Source: Angelakisella sp.
GTDB taxonomy: Bacteria; Bacillota; Clostridia; Oscillospirales; Ruminococcaceae
Length of the DNA stretch: 12,533 nt
NCBI GenBank assembly: GCA_020024515.1
Contig: JAHHTR010000058.1
Span: forward strand, 1 to 12,533
Direction: 5' to 3'
Shown: positions 5,274 to 12,533 of the stretch, one piece after another
How positions within the stretch are numbered: the first letter of the stretch is position 1
Layout of the letters: each line of letters starts with the position of its first letter
Notes under the pieces: generated by a model
Seen by the model: only the letters and a program-made list of their open reading frames with translations
The model's database searches: none
What the model was told of the DNA's origin: nothing
Made by a program: the position numbers and the translations under genes

Positions 5274-7946
5274 ATGGTATTACGAAAAAAAATTGTAGAT
5301 TTGGCAAAAATGGTTGGCGGACTTACCGGTGCCATTAATAAGATAGATGAAAATGCACCTGAGTATTATTCTCTTGCTGCTGTACTTACTGATGAACAGG
5401 CAGACCTTGCGCTTGTAATGGGTTTGCGTAAACCACGTACTATTGAGTATATGGCGGAAAAGTTTGGAAGAAGTGTTGAAGAAACATATAAAATAGCTAT
5501 GGAGATAGCACAAATAGGCGTATTTAAAGTTTACCATGATGAAAATAACAAAGAATTATTTATGGTACAGATTTTTGCACCGGGAATACTTGAAATGATG
5601 GTAAATAATAAGGAGATGTGTGAGGCACACCCTGAGGTTGCCCGTGCTTTTGAACAATATACTCGTGAAAGAATTTCCCATATTGCGCCAAACTTGCCAA
5701 TGGGTACAGGTATGATGCGTGTTATTCCAATTGAGTCGGCAATAGAGGGCAATACAAAGTCGGTTTCCTACGAAGAAATTTCTTATTATCTCGATAAATA
5801 TGATACTTTTTCTGTTTCCGATTGTTCATGTAGACGTTCAAGACGTCTGTTAAATCAAGGTTGCGGACATCTCGAAACAGATATGTGTATACAAATGGGT
5901 AGCGGTGCTGAGTACTATATACGTACAGGCAGAGCAAGACAGGTAACGCGAGAAGAAGTTAAAGAGATACTGAAACGTGCCGAAGAAAATGGACTAATGC
6001 ACCAAATGCCAAATATAGAGGGATTGGGAGACTCAGCGGCAATATGTAACTGTTGTTCATGTTCATGTTTTGCTATGCGTGTAGCTACTCTTTTCAATGC
6101 TCCTGATGCTATTCGTTCAAACTATGGTGCAGAGGTTAATTCAGAAAATTGTGTTGCTTGTGGTCAGTGTGTGGAAAATTGCCCTACAAATGCACTGAAA
6201 CTTGGGCAAAGACTATGCAGCAAAATACCATTGAAAAAAGAAGAATATAAAACTGTACGTAACCATAAGTGGACGGAAAAAGACTGGAACGAAGACTATC
6301 GTGATAATAGAAAAAATGTTGATGAAAATGGTACAGCTCCATGTAAGACAGCCTGTCCTGCGCATATAGCAGTACAAGGATACATAAAACTTGCATCACA
6401 AGGCAGATATAAAGAAGCACTTGAATTAATCAAAAAAGAAAATCCTTTTCCAGCAGTCTGTGGACGTATTTGCCCACGCAGTTGTGAATCTGAGTGTACA
6501 CGTGGCGATATAGATACACCTATTGCAATAGATGAAATTAAGAAATTTATTGCAGACAGAGAGCTAAATGAAAAAGATAGATTTGTACCTAAGAAACGTA
6601 ATGATTATGGTAAGAAAATAGCTATTGTAGGTGCGGGCCCTGCGGGACTTGCTTGTGCATATTATCTTGCTATTGACGGATACAAAGTTACTGTTTTTGA
6701 AAAACAACCAAAGCTTGGCGGTATGCTGACAATGGGTATACCTTCATTCAGACTTGAAAAGAATGTTATAGATGCAGAAATAGAAATTCTACGCATAATG
6801 GGTGTAGAATTTAAAACAGGAGTGGAAGTAGGCAAAGATATCACACTAGCAGAACTACGTAAAGAGGGATATAAAGGATTCTATCTTGCAATAGGTGCAC
6901 AGGCAGGCAGAAAAATCGGCATAGATGGAGAAGACGCACAAAATGTTCTTACGGGTGTTGAATTCTTGCGTGATGTGGCACTTGGAAAAGGAATAGAGAC
7001 AACAGGTAATGTTGTGGTTATCGGTGGTGGTAACGTTGCTATTGACGTTGCGAGAACCACAACAAGAACAGGCGCACAAACAGTTAATATGTTCTGTTTG
7101 GAGAATGCAAAAGAAATGCCTGCACTACCTGAGGAAATAGAAGAAGCAGAACACGAAAATATTATTATAAATAATTCATGGGGTCCTGTGCGTATAGTTA
7201 CCGAAAACGGAAAAGTTACAGGTGTTGAGTTCAAAAAATGTGTATCTGTATTTGATGAAAATCATAGATTTGCACCTAAATTTGATGAGAATGAAATAAA
7301 GATTGTTTCTGCTGACTATGTAATTCTTTCTGTTGGTCAAAGTATTGATTGGGGTAATTTGTTGGATGGAACAAAGGTTGCACTAAATAAAAACAATACA
7401 GCTGTGGCAGATAACTTAACATATCAAACAGGCGAACCGGATATATTTGTCGGTGGTGATGCCTTTACAGGTCCACGTTTTGCAATAGATGCAATAGCGG
7501 CAGGTAAACAGGCAGCTACATCTCTACACAGAGCGGTTAATGAAGGTCAAAGCTTAACTTATGGACGAGACAGACGTGAGTACCGTTCATTTGATAAAAA
7601 CAATATTGTTGTTGAAGGTTTTGATACAACACCTCGCCAAAGAGCAGGCCACAATACAAATAATGAACATACATTTAAGGATACACGTATTACATTCACA
7701 GAAGAACAGATGAAGAAAGAGACAGAACGTTGTTTGGGTTGCGGTGCTGTTCAGGTTGATACATATATGTGTATAGGTTGTGGTCAATGTACAACAAAAT
7801 GTAAATTTGATGCAATACATCTAATTAAAAAATATGATAATTTTGCACCAGTATTTGAAAAACTACCTGTTCAGGTGGCAAAATATGCGGTTAAACGTAC
7901 AGGTAAGATAATAGCAGAGTCAGTAAAAAGTGTATTTGGAAAATAA
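5274..7946 (+). CDS. Multidomain Fe-S/FAD NAD(P)H oxidoreductase (GltD/NfnB-like core)
   Basis: An 890-residue soluble electron-transfer enzyme. Residues 1-140 form an N-terminal domain whose middle (about 35-100) looks like a winged helix. Residues 175-275 hold a Cys-rich module, CSCRR (C184, C186), C197, C205, then CNCCSCSC (258-265). A [4Fe-4S] ferredoxin motif follows (C293, C296, C299, C303-Pro). The GltD/NfnB-type part has the N-terminal Cys sets C357/C361 and C396/C400/C404/C408, the FAD fold VGAGPAGLA (452-460), the NAD(P) fold VIGGGNVAIDVAR (582-594) and the second FAD motif FVGGDAFTGP (725-734). A C-terminal ferredoxin has C820/C823 and C833, C836, C839, C843. It probably moves electrons between NAD(P)H and a low-potential partner through several clusters. 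Glutamate synthase activity is not implied, as no large subunit is present. AAAAAGGAG supports the ATG at 5274. The partner and true substrate are unknown. Confidence 0.9.
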   Translation: MVLRKKIVDLAKMVGGLTGAINKIDENAPEYYSLAAVLTDEQADLALVMGLRKPRTIEYMAEKFGRSVEETYKIAMEIAQIGVFKVYHDENNKELFMVQIFAPGILEMMVNNKEMCEAHPEVARAFEQYTRERISHIAPNLPMGTGMMRVIPIESAIEGNTKSVSYEEISYYLDKYDTFSVSDCSCRRSRRLLNQGCGHLETDMCIQMGSGAEYYIRTGRARQVTREEVKEILKRAEENGLMHQMPNIEGLGDSAAICNCCSCSCFAMRVATLFNAPDAIRSNYGAEVNSENCVACGQCVENCPTNALKLGQRLCSKIPLKKEEYKTVRNHKWTEKDWNEDYRDNRKNVDENGTAPCKTACPAHIAVQGYIKLASQGRYKEALELIKKENPFPAVCGRICPRSCESECTRGDIDTPIAIDEIKKFIADRELNEKDRFVPKKRNDYGKKIAIVGAGPAGLACAYYLAIDGYKVTVFEKQPKLGGMLTMGIPSFRLEKNVIDAEIEILRIMGVEFKTGVEVGKDITLAELRKEGYKGFYLAIGAQAGRKIGIDGEDAQNVLTGVEFLRDVALGKGIETTGNVVVIGGGNVAIDVARTTTRTGAQTVNMFCLENAKEMPALPEEIEEAEHENIIINNSWGPVRIVTENGKVTGVEFKKCVSVFDENHRFAPKFDENEIKIVSADYVILSVGQSIDWGNLLDGTKVALNKNNTAVADNLTYQTGEPDIFVGGDAFTGPRFAIDAIAAGKQAATSLHRAVNEGQSLTYGRDRREYRSFDKNNIVVEGFDTTPRQRAGHNTNNEHTFKDTRITFTEEQMKKETERCLGCGAVQVDTYMCIGCGQCTTKCKFDAIHLIKKYDNFAPVFEKLPVQVAKYAVKRTGKIIAESVKSVFGK

Positions 7947-7965
7947 AGTTTAATTAAAAAAGATG

Positions 7966-8010
7966 GCTATGTTTTTAACAAAAGTAATGAAAAACTGTTA
8001 AAAACATAGC
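7966..8010 (+). terminator. Long hairpin between the oxidoreductase gene and hypA (terminator or attenuator)
   Basis: GCTATGTTTTTAACA (7966-7980) and TGTTAAAAACATAGC (7996-8010) form a perfect 15-bp stem over a 15-base loop, followed by TGATTTTT. It looks like an intrinsic terminator with a short T-run. Only 29 bases separate it from the hypA start, with no clear promoter between. Partial read-through into hypA is therefore likely. It could also protect or process the upstream mRNA. Confidence 0.7.
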
Positions 8011-8039
8011 TGATTTTTAAAAAAGAAAGGATATATAAT

Positions 8040-8381
8040 ATGCACGAATTGGGTGTAATGTGCTCAGTTATTAAAACAATTGAGAATATAGCAGTAGAAG
8101 AAAAACTTACAAAAATACAAAAAATAGTTTTACAAGTAGGAGAACTTTCAGGTATGGTGCCATCATATATAGAGGACTGTTTCCCAGCAGCTACATACAA
8201 AACTTCACTTGAAGGAACAGAGCTGGAACTTGAAATTATCCCCGGTGAAGCAAGATGCAGAGAATGTGATACTGTGTTTAATGCGCTAAAACATGACTTA
8301 AAATGTCCAAAGTGCAGTTCTGATAATTTGGAGGCACTGACAGGGCGTGAGTTTATTATAAAAGAGATTGTAGCTTATTAA
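8040..8381 (+). CDS. hypA: HypA nickel metallochaperone for hydrogenase maturation
   Basis: HypA delivers nickel, with HypB, to the large subunit of [NiFe] hydrogenase, and in some bacteria to urease. The 113 residues match the family length. The N-terminus MHELGVM carries the Met1-His2-Glu3 nickel site. The structural zinc site is two CxxC pairs, C73/C76 (CREC) and C89/C92 (CPKC). The segment VLQVGELSGMVP (31-41) is typical. The ATG at 8040 follows AGAAAGG at nine bases. No hypB, hypC-F or [NiFe] hydrogenase gene is in the window, so it is an orphan here. Its place behind the redox enzyme suggests shared electron metabolism, but that is inference. A strong terminator follows it. Confidence 0.95.
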   Translation: MHELGVMCSVIKTIENIAVEEKLTKIQKIVLQVGELSGMVPSYIEDCFPAATYKTSLEGTELELEIIPGEARCRECDTVFNALKHDLKCPKCSSDNLEALTGREFIIKEIVAY

Positions 8382-8390
8382 AAAATTTGA

Positions 8391-8434
8391 ATGAACACAA
8401 ATACATAAATCTTGTATTGTGTTCATTTTTTTTT
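8391..8434 (+). terminator. Rho-independent terminator of hypA
   Basis: ATGAACACAAATACA (8391-8405) pairs with TGTATTGTGTTCAT (8413-8426) with one bulged base, and a run of nine T residues (8426-8434) follows. It separates the oxidoreductase-hypA unit from the two-component operon. Confidence 0.88.
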
Positions 8435-8484
8435 AACTTAATTTTTTTTATTTACTAATATTCATTTATATTTTATTAATCACT

Positions 8485-8512
8485 TTTACAAAAAAAGTAG
8501 TATAATTATAAT
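8485..8512 (+). promoter_or_regulatory. Promoter of the two-component operon
   Basis: TTTACA (8485-8490, 5 of 6) is separated by 16 bases from a perfect TATAAT (8507-8512). A leader of about 65 bases leads to GGAGG (8571-8575) and the response-regulator ATG at 8585. It is one of the clearest promoters in the window. Confidence 0.65.
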
Positions 8513-8584
8513 AATTACTATAAAAATTTATAATCTTTTGGTTATAATAATAATATAACTTAAAAACAATGGAGGGTATAAAAA

Positions 8585-9280
8585 ATGTCAATGGGTAAAA
8601 TTTTGGTTGCAGATGATGATAAGAATATTTGCGAATTAATTAGACTGTATTTGGAAAAAGAGGGATATACAACAATAATTGCAAATGATGGTATGGAGGC
8701 TGTGGAAAAGTTTACAAGTGAAAATCCTGACCTAATTCTTCTTGATGTAATGATGCCAAAACTTGACGGCTGGCAGGTATGTAGAGAAGTTAGACAAAAA
8801 TCAAATGTGCCAATAATAATGATTACAGCAAAGGGCGAAACATTTGATAAAGTATTGGGACTTGAACTTGGTGCAGATGACTATGTAGTAAAACCTTTTG
8901 ATACAAAGGAAATAGTAGCACGTATAAAGGCTGTACTTCGTAGAACAGCGACAAGTGTTCCCGAAGTAAAGAGTGTAAAAGAAGTGAATTATGATAAACT
9001 TCAAGTAAATATGACAAGATATGAACTGAAAGTAGATGGTAAGGTTATTGATACTCCACCAAAAGAACTTGAACTATTATTCCACCTTGCAAGCAATCCA
9101 AACCGAGTATATACTCGTGACCAACTTCTTGATGAAGTTTGGGGTTTTGAATATTACGGAGATTCACGAACAGTAGACGTACATGTAAAAAGACTTCGTG
9201 AAAAACTTGAAAATATCTCTGACCAATGGAGTCTGAAAACAGTATGGGGTGTAGGCTACAAGTTTGAATTAAAGGAGTAA
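8585..9280 (+). CDS. OmpR/PhoB-family response regulator
   Basis: A DNA-binding response regulator of 231 residues. The receiver domain (about 4-120) has the acidic pocket D10-D12, phospho-acceptor D54 in LLDVMMP, T81 and K103 in VKPF. The winged-helix effector domain (about 133-230) has the family pattern TPPKELELLFHLASNPNRV, then RTVDVHVKRLREK and the final TVWGVGYKF. Phosphorylation by the kinase encoded next should drive DNA binding. GGAGGG lies nine bases before the ATG. A second in-frame ATG two codons later is possible. The kinase gene starts six bases after this stop, and htrA lies beyond it. By gene order it could be a CssR-like regulator, but the receiver and DNA-binding sequences do not identify a specific orthologue. 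Confidence 0.95.
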   Translation: MSMGKILVADDDKNICELIRLYLEKEGYTTIIANDGMEAVEKFTSENPDLILLDVMMPKLDGWQVCREVRQKSNVPIIMITAKGETFDKVLGLELGADDYVVKPFDTKEIVARIKAVLRRTATSVPEVKSVKEVNYDKLQVNMTRYELKVDGKVIDTPPKELELLFHLASNPNRVYTRDQLLDEVWGFEYYGDSRTVDVHVKRLREKLENISDQWSLKTVWGVGYKFELKE

Positions 9281-9286
9281 TTTGAT

Positions 9287-10798
9287 TTGAAAAGAAAAAC
9301 ACTTTTCTCAAAATATTTTAATTCTTCAGCAATTATAATTCTTGTAAGTATTGCATTTTTGGGTATTATATTTATCGCATTTGCTAGCAATTCTTTTCAA
9401 CAAGATAAATATGAGATACTATCAAACAATTTGGCTCAGGCAAAAACACTTACAACTTATCGTATGATATATAATGAAAGAACAGATACTTTTTTGGTAA
9501 CAACTGATCTAGAAGATTATTATAAGGTTATGGGTGAGTCTACTTATACAACAATATATCTTTCGGATTTACAAGGAAATGTAGTTCTTTCAAGCGAAAA
9601 AGACGAAGAAAAAAATCCTTTTCCAAAAACTATTCCAACAGAAATAATAAAAACTGTGCGGGAAAAAGGTAGATTTAGAGAAACAGGAAAGCTAGCGGGC
9701 GCTTTTAAATTTGAACAATATACAGTTGCCGAAATAGTAACGGATAAGGACGGACGGGTAACAGGAATATTGTTTGCGTCAACAAGCGCAGTAGCACTTA
9801 CAAATTTTATTATAGATATGGTAAAAATGTTTATGATAAGCGCATTACTTGTAATGGTATTTATACTGATAATGGCATATATGATGACAAAAAATATGGT
9901 CAGACCATTACAGGACATGTTGGAAGCTACTCATCGTTTTGCAACAGGAGATTTTACAATGCGTGTTCCTGTTTCGGGTGATGATGAAGTTGCAATGCTT
10001 TGTGCTTCGTTTAATGCAATGGCATCTTCACTTGCAACGCTGGAACAAACAAGACGTTCATTTACAGCAAATGTTTCTCATGAATTAAAAACACCGATAA
10101 CAACAATAGGCGGTTTTATTGATGGAATACTGGACGGTACTATTCCACCGGAAAAAGAAACCTATTATTTGAAAATTGTTTCATCTGAAATACAAAGGTT
10201 ATCAAGGCTTGTACGCAGTATGCTTAATATCAGCAAGATAGAGGCAGGCGAATTTAAAATAACTCCTACAAGTGTAGATATTACCGATATTATTATTCGT
10301 ACAACACTATTATTTGAAAATAGATTGGAAGAAAAAAATATTGAGGTAAGAGGACTTGATTCTCCAAAGTTTTATGTCAGTGCCGATGCGGATTTAATAC
10401 ATCAGGTTGTATATAACTTGATAGAAAATGCTGTTAAGTTTGTAAATGAAGACGGTTATTTGGAGTTTAGTTTTGTGCAGAAAAATAATAAAACTTATGT
10501 TTCTGTAAGAAACTCAGGTTCCGGCATTACACCTGAAGAAATAACAAGAGTTTTTGATAGATTCTATAAAAGTGATAAATCTCGCAGCCTTGATAAAAAC
10601 GGAGTTGGACTGGGACTATATATAGTAAAAACCATACTTAATTTGCATGGCGGAGAAATATTTATCAGAAGTGAAGTAGATAATTATACCGAATTTGTAT
10701 TTGCTTTGCCATCAGTTCAACAGCAAAAACCAAAACGTAAAAAACAGACAGAAAATTTAGCTGAACAAAATGCACTTCCTGAAACAAATAATGTTTAA
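9287..10798 (+). CDS. Membrane sensor histidine kinase
   Basis: The partner kinase of the preceding regulator, 503 residues. TM1 lies at about 13-34 and TM2 at about 179-201, enclosing an extracytoplasmic domain of some 145 residues. Segments such as TIYLSDLQGNVVLSS (89-103) and VAEIVTDKDGRVTGILFAS (147-165) suggest a PAS/Cache-like fold. A HAMP domain follows (about 200-255). HisKA has the phospho-acceptor H265 in NVSHELKTP. The ATPase domain has the N box NLIENAVKF (377-385), NSGSGI at 409-414, the F box RVFDRFYKSD and the G2 box GVGLGLYIVK. NSGSGI replaces the common D.G.G, a variant seen in Firmicutes kinases. The start is TTG at 9287, fixed by AAAGGAG (9271-9277) overlapping the end of the regulator gene. 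A basic, Gln-rich tail (476-503) follows the ATPase domain. The signal sensed is unknown. Confidence 0.94.
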   Translation: MKRKTLFSKYFNSSAIIILVSIAFLGIIFIAFASNSFQQDKYEILSNNLAQAKTLTTYRMIYNERTDTFLVTTDLEDYYKVMGESTYTTIYLSDLQGNVVLSSEKDEEKNPFPKTIPTEIIKTVREKGRFRETGKLAGAFKFEQYTVAEIVTDKDGRVTGILFASTSAVALTNFIIDMVKMFMISALLVMVFILIMAYMMTKNMVRPLQDMLEATHRFATGDFTMRVPVSGDDEVAMLCASFNAMASSLATLEQTRRSFTANVSHELKTPITTIGGFIDGILDGTIPPEKETYYLKIVSSEIQRLSRLVRSMLNISKIEAGEFKITPTSVDITDIIIRTTLLFENRLEEKNIEVRGLDSPKFYVSADADLIHQVVYNLIENAVKFVNEDGYLEFSFVQKNNKTYVSVRNSGSGITPEEITRVFDRFYKSDKSRSLDKNGVGLGLYIVKTILNLHGGEIFIRSEVDNYTEFVFALPSVQQQKPKRKKQTENLAEQNALPETNNV

Positions 10799-10894
10799 AA
10801 GAGAAGAAAATAAAATAATATTAATAAATTTAGAAAAATGGTCATATATTAACAATAATTATTTAAATATATATGCAAAGAATATTTATTAAGG

Positions 10895-10957
10895 ATTTAT
10901 AGTTTAGTTAAATTTTTTATATATAATTCTAAATACAATAAAAACTAAATTATAAAT
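10895..10957 (+). promoter_or_regulatory. Inverted repeat around the htrA -10 box
   Basis: Bases 10895-10909 pair with 10943-10957 along 15 positions with only one G-U pair, enclosing 33 bases. A TATAAT (10922-10927) lies within the loop and has no good -35. The structure may be an operator for the upstream response regulator, or a hairpin ending the kinase transcript (an ATTTTTA run follows at 10962-10968). The rest of 10799-10982 is AT-rich, with no gene seen. Confidence 0.5.
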
Positions 10958-10982
10958 TAAAATTTTTAAGAGGTGTCTGAAA

Positions 10983-12428
10983 ATGAATGAGCAAAATAAT
11001 AATCCAAATGGAGATATAAATAGTACAGAAAGTACGAATACGAAGTATACCGCAAATAACAATAATACACAGTCATATCCGCCAAACTATTATGCACCAA
11101 AACAAGAAACACCAAACTATTATAATCCCAATATGCCAAACAGCCCAACATATCAAAATCCGTCACAGTCATATTATGGTAGTGATTGGCACAAAAATCA
11201 ACACCATACAAACTATAATTGGAATTTTGAAAATATGTATAACAACAATGCCGCACCAAAGAAAAAGAATAAAGGCTTAAAAGTATTTGGTATAATTGCA
11301 GTATCAGTAGCAATGGTCGTTATTCTTGCATTTGCAGGTGTAGGTGTATATAACGTGATAGATAATAATTATATATCCGATAGAAAAGAAGCTGAAAACC
11401 AAACGCTTACAGAAAATAAAGAAGAAACACAAAAACCAAGTTTAAATATTATAAATAGACCTGAAACATCAGGTGAATATATTGAAACAGGATTAAGCAA
11501 TTCTGAAATATTTAAAAAAGTTTCTCCAAGTGTTGTAGGAATACTTGCAAATATAGGAAATGGTCAAAAGCAAGGGATGAGCGAAGGCAGCGGTATTATA
11601 ATGAGCAAAGACGGCTATATTATAACAAACGCACACGTTGTTGAAAGAGCAACTTCAATAGAGGTAGTTCTTTCAAATAATGAATATAAAAAAGCTATAC
11701 TTGTTGGAGAAGACAGACAAACAGACCTAGCAGTTATAAAAATAGAAGGTACAGACTTGCCAGCAGCTACATTTGGAAACAGTGATGAACTTGTTGTTGG
11801 TGAAAGAGTTGTTGCAATAGGAAATCCTGGTGGTATGCAGTTTGCACAAAGTTTGGCAGTTGGTTATGTATCAGGACTAAACAGAACACTTTCAAATGGT
11901 GATGCAGGGTATGCACTTGACTGTATACAGACAGATGCTGCTATAAATCCCGGTAACAGCGGTGGTCCACTGATAAATGTTTATGGACAGGTTATCGGTA
12001 TCAATTCATCTAAAATAAGTGCTCAGGAATTTGAAGGAATGGGTTTTGCTATTCCAATAAATGATGCTATGCCGATTATTAATGACTTAATTGAAAACGG
12101 TAGAGTTACAGACAGAGCAATGCTTGGCATAAGCGCACAAGAAATAGACCCGTTTACAGCAAAACTTAATAATATTCCTTTGGGCATAATAATAAGAGAC
12201 TTTACAGTTACAGATTTTACAAAGGGTAATGACCTTGAAAAGAAGGGTGCAAGAATAAATGATATAATTACACATATACAAGATCAACCGGTATATTCTT
12301 TGGCTACTTGTACATCAATATTAAAAGATTATAAGCCCGGTGATACTGTAAAAGTTACATTGTTCCGAAGAACGCCAAATAATAAATCACAATATATAAA
12401 TATCGAAGTTGAACTTGTGGGTTCATAA
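10983..12428 (+). CDS. HtrA/DegP-like membrane-anchored serine protease with PDZ domain
   Basis: A trypsin-like protease of the HtrA family that degrades or refolds damaged proteins outside the membrane. The 481 residues begin with an Asn/Tyr/Pro/Gln-rich cytoplasmic tail (1-92, about 25 Asn and 11 Tyr) and a basic APKKKNKGLK. One transmembrane helix follows at about 100-122 and then a linker to ~170. The protease domain (about 172-365) has the full triad H218 (TNAHVV), D248 (TDLAV) and S326 (GNSGGPL). A single PDZ domain lies at about 375-465, around LEKKGARINDIITHI and PGDTVKVTLFRR. AAGAGGTG (10968-10975) precedes the ATG. The gene follows the two-component pair after 184 bases and has its own leader. 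That order resembles secretion-stress loci, where the kinase senses misfolded exported protein. It ends shortly before a tandem of two hairpins. Confidence 0.95.
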   Translation: MNEQNNNPNGDINSTESTNTKYTANNNNTQSYPPNYYAPKQETPNYYNPNMPNSPTYQNPSQSYYGSDWHKNQHHTNYNWNFENMYNNNAAPKKKNKGLKVFGIIAVSVAMVVILAFAGVGVYNVIDNNYISDRKEAENQTLTENKEETQKPSLNIINRPETSGEYIETGLSNSEIFKKVSPSVVGILANIGNGQKQGMSEGSGIIMSKDGYIITNAHVVERATSIEVVLSNNEYKKAILVGEDRQTDLAVIKIEGTDLPAATFGNSDELVVGERVVAIGNPGGMQFAQSLAVGYVSGLNRTLSNGDAGYALDCIQTDAAINPGNSGGPLINVYGQVIGINSSKISAQEFEGMGFAIPINDAMPIINDLIENGRVTDRAMLGISAQEIDPFTAKLNNIPLGIIIRDFTVTDFTKGNDLEKKGARINDIITHIQDQPVYSLATCTSILKDYKPGDTVKVTLFRRTPNNKSQYINIEVELVGS

Positions 12429-12444
12429 AATCAATTAAAAGAAA

Positions 12445-12480
12445 AGAGATAGTCAAGATATTTTCATCTTGACTATCTCT
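12445..12480 (+). other. Perfect 15-bp hairpin abutting the right repeat
   Basis: AGAGATAGTCAAGAT (12445-12459) and ATCTTGACTATCTCT (12466-12480) pair perfectly over a 6-base loop. No T-run follows, because the linker CAGAGTGTAGA starts directly. It corresponds in position, but not in sequence, to the hairpin at 50-74. Confidence 0.75.
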
Positions 12481-12529
12481 CAGAGTGTAGAAAAAGCCCA
12501 AAATCCGATTGAGATTTTGGGCTTTTGAT
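12480..12529 (-). repeat. Right copy of the 50-bp terminal inverted repeat
   Basis: Exact reverse complement of bases 1-50, in opposite orientation. Four more bases (ttta) follow it before the window ends. It carries the linker and the second hairpin of the downstream region of htrA. Confidence 0.9.
12492..12526 (+). terminator. Terminator-like hairpin after htrA
   Basis: AAAAGCCCAAAATC (12492-12505) pairs perfectly with GATTTTGGGCTTTT (12513-12526) over a 7-base loop. The 3' arm ends in four T residues, and GATTTTA follows. It probably ends the htrA transcript about 65-100 bases after the stop codon. It would also act in the opposite direction. Confidence 0.65.
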
Positions 12530-12533
12530 TTTA

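Noticed and set aside
6881..7234. Open frame of 117 codons on the - strand inside the oxidoreductase gene
   Set aside because: It lies opposite the conserved NAD(P)-binding region and has a composition typical of antisense shadows.
10511..10528. Histidine kinase NSGSGI in place of D.G.G taken as loss of ATP binding
   Set aside because: The Asn variant is common among active Firmicutes kinases, and the N, F and G2 boxes are intact.
10838..10855. Possible third Rex site before htrA
   Set aside because: It has a perfect TTAACAA half but only 4 of 7 matches in the other half. In such AT-rich DNA that is not enough.

Overview
The window is AT-rich (coding regions mostly around 30-35% GC by eye), uses A/T-rich codons such as aga and ata, has strong Shine-Dalgarno sequences and GTG/TTG starts. 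It carries RqcH, an OmpR-type two-component pair next to an HtrA protease, HypA, and a long oxidoreductase with many iron-sulfur motifs. Together these point to an anaerobic, low-GC Gram-positive bacterium of the Clostridia. I cannot name a genus. The first 50 bases are the exact reverse complement of bases 12480-12529, so the window may be a contig that ended in copies of a dispersed repeat.

Layout. Bases 1-137 hold a terminator-like hairpin in the repeat, a second hairpin and a promoter. Bases 138-3459 look like one operon: an MscS-type mechanosensitive channel, a small membrane-anchored protein of unknown function whose true start may be a non-standard ACG, and RqcH, the ribosome quality-control factor. 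Bases 3460-4128 form a scrap zone of higher GC. It has a 16-bp palindrome, a possible 41-residue membrane peptide lying over a 13-bp hairpin, a promoter, and the wreck of an XRE-family regulator with an internal deletion and a frameshift.

Bases 4129-7946 hold two divergent genes, an unrecognised membrane protein of about eight helices (- strand) and an 890-residue FAD/NAD(P)/Fe-S oxidoreductase (+ strand). Their 281-bp intergenic region has two 18-bp sites that each match the clostridial Rex operator at 12 of 14 defined positions, so redox (NADH/NAD+) control of this pair is a testable prediction. hypA follows the oxidoreductase behind a long hairpin with no clear promoter of its own, which suggests read-through or attenuation.

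Bases 8485-12526 hold a response regulator, a histidine kinase and an HtrA serine protease. The order resembles CssRS-HtrA envelope-stress systems. The protease has its own upstream region with a 15-bp inverted repeat around a -10 box, and an unusual Asn/Tyr-rich cytoplasmic tail.

I found no tRNA, rRNA, CRISPR array or intact transposase. The most novel material is the candidate redox module at 4129-8381, the bipartite repeat at the two ends, and the island at 3481-4113.
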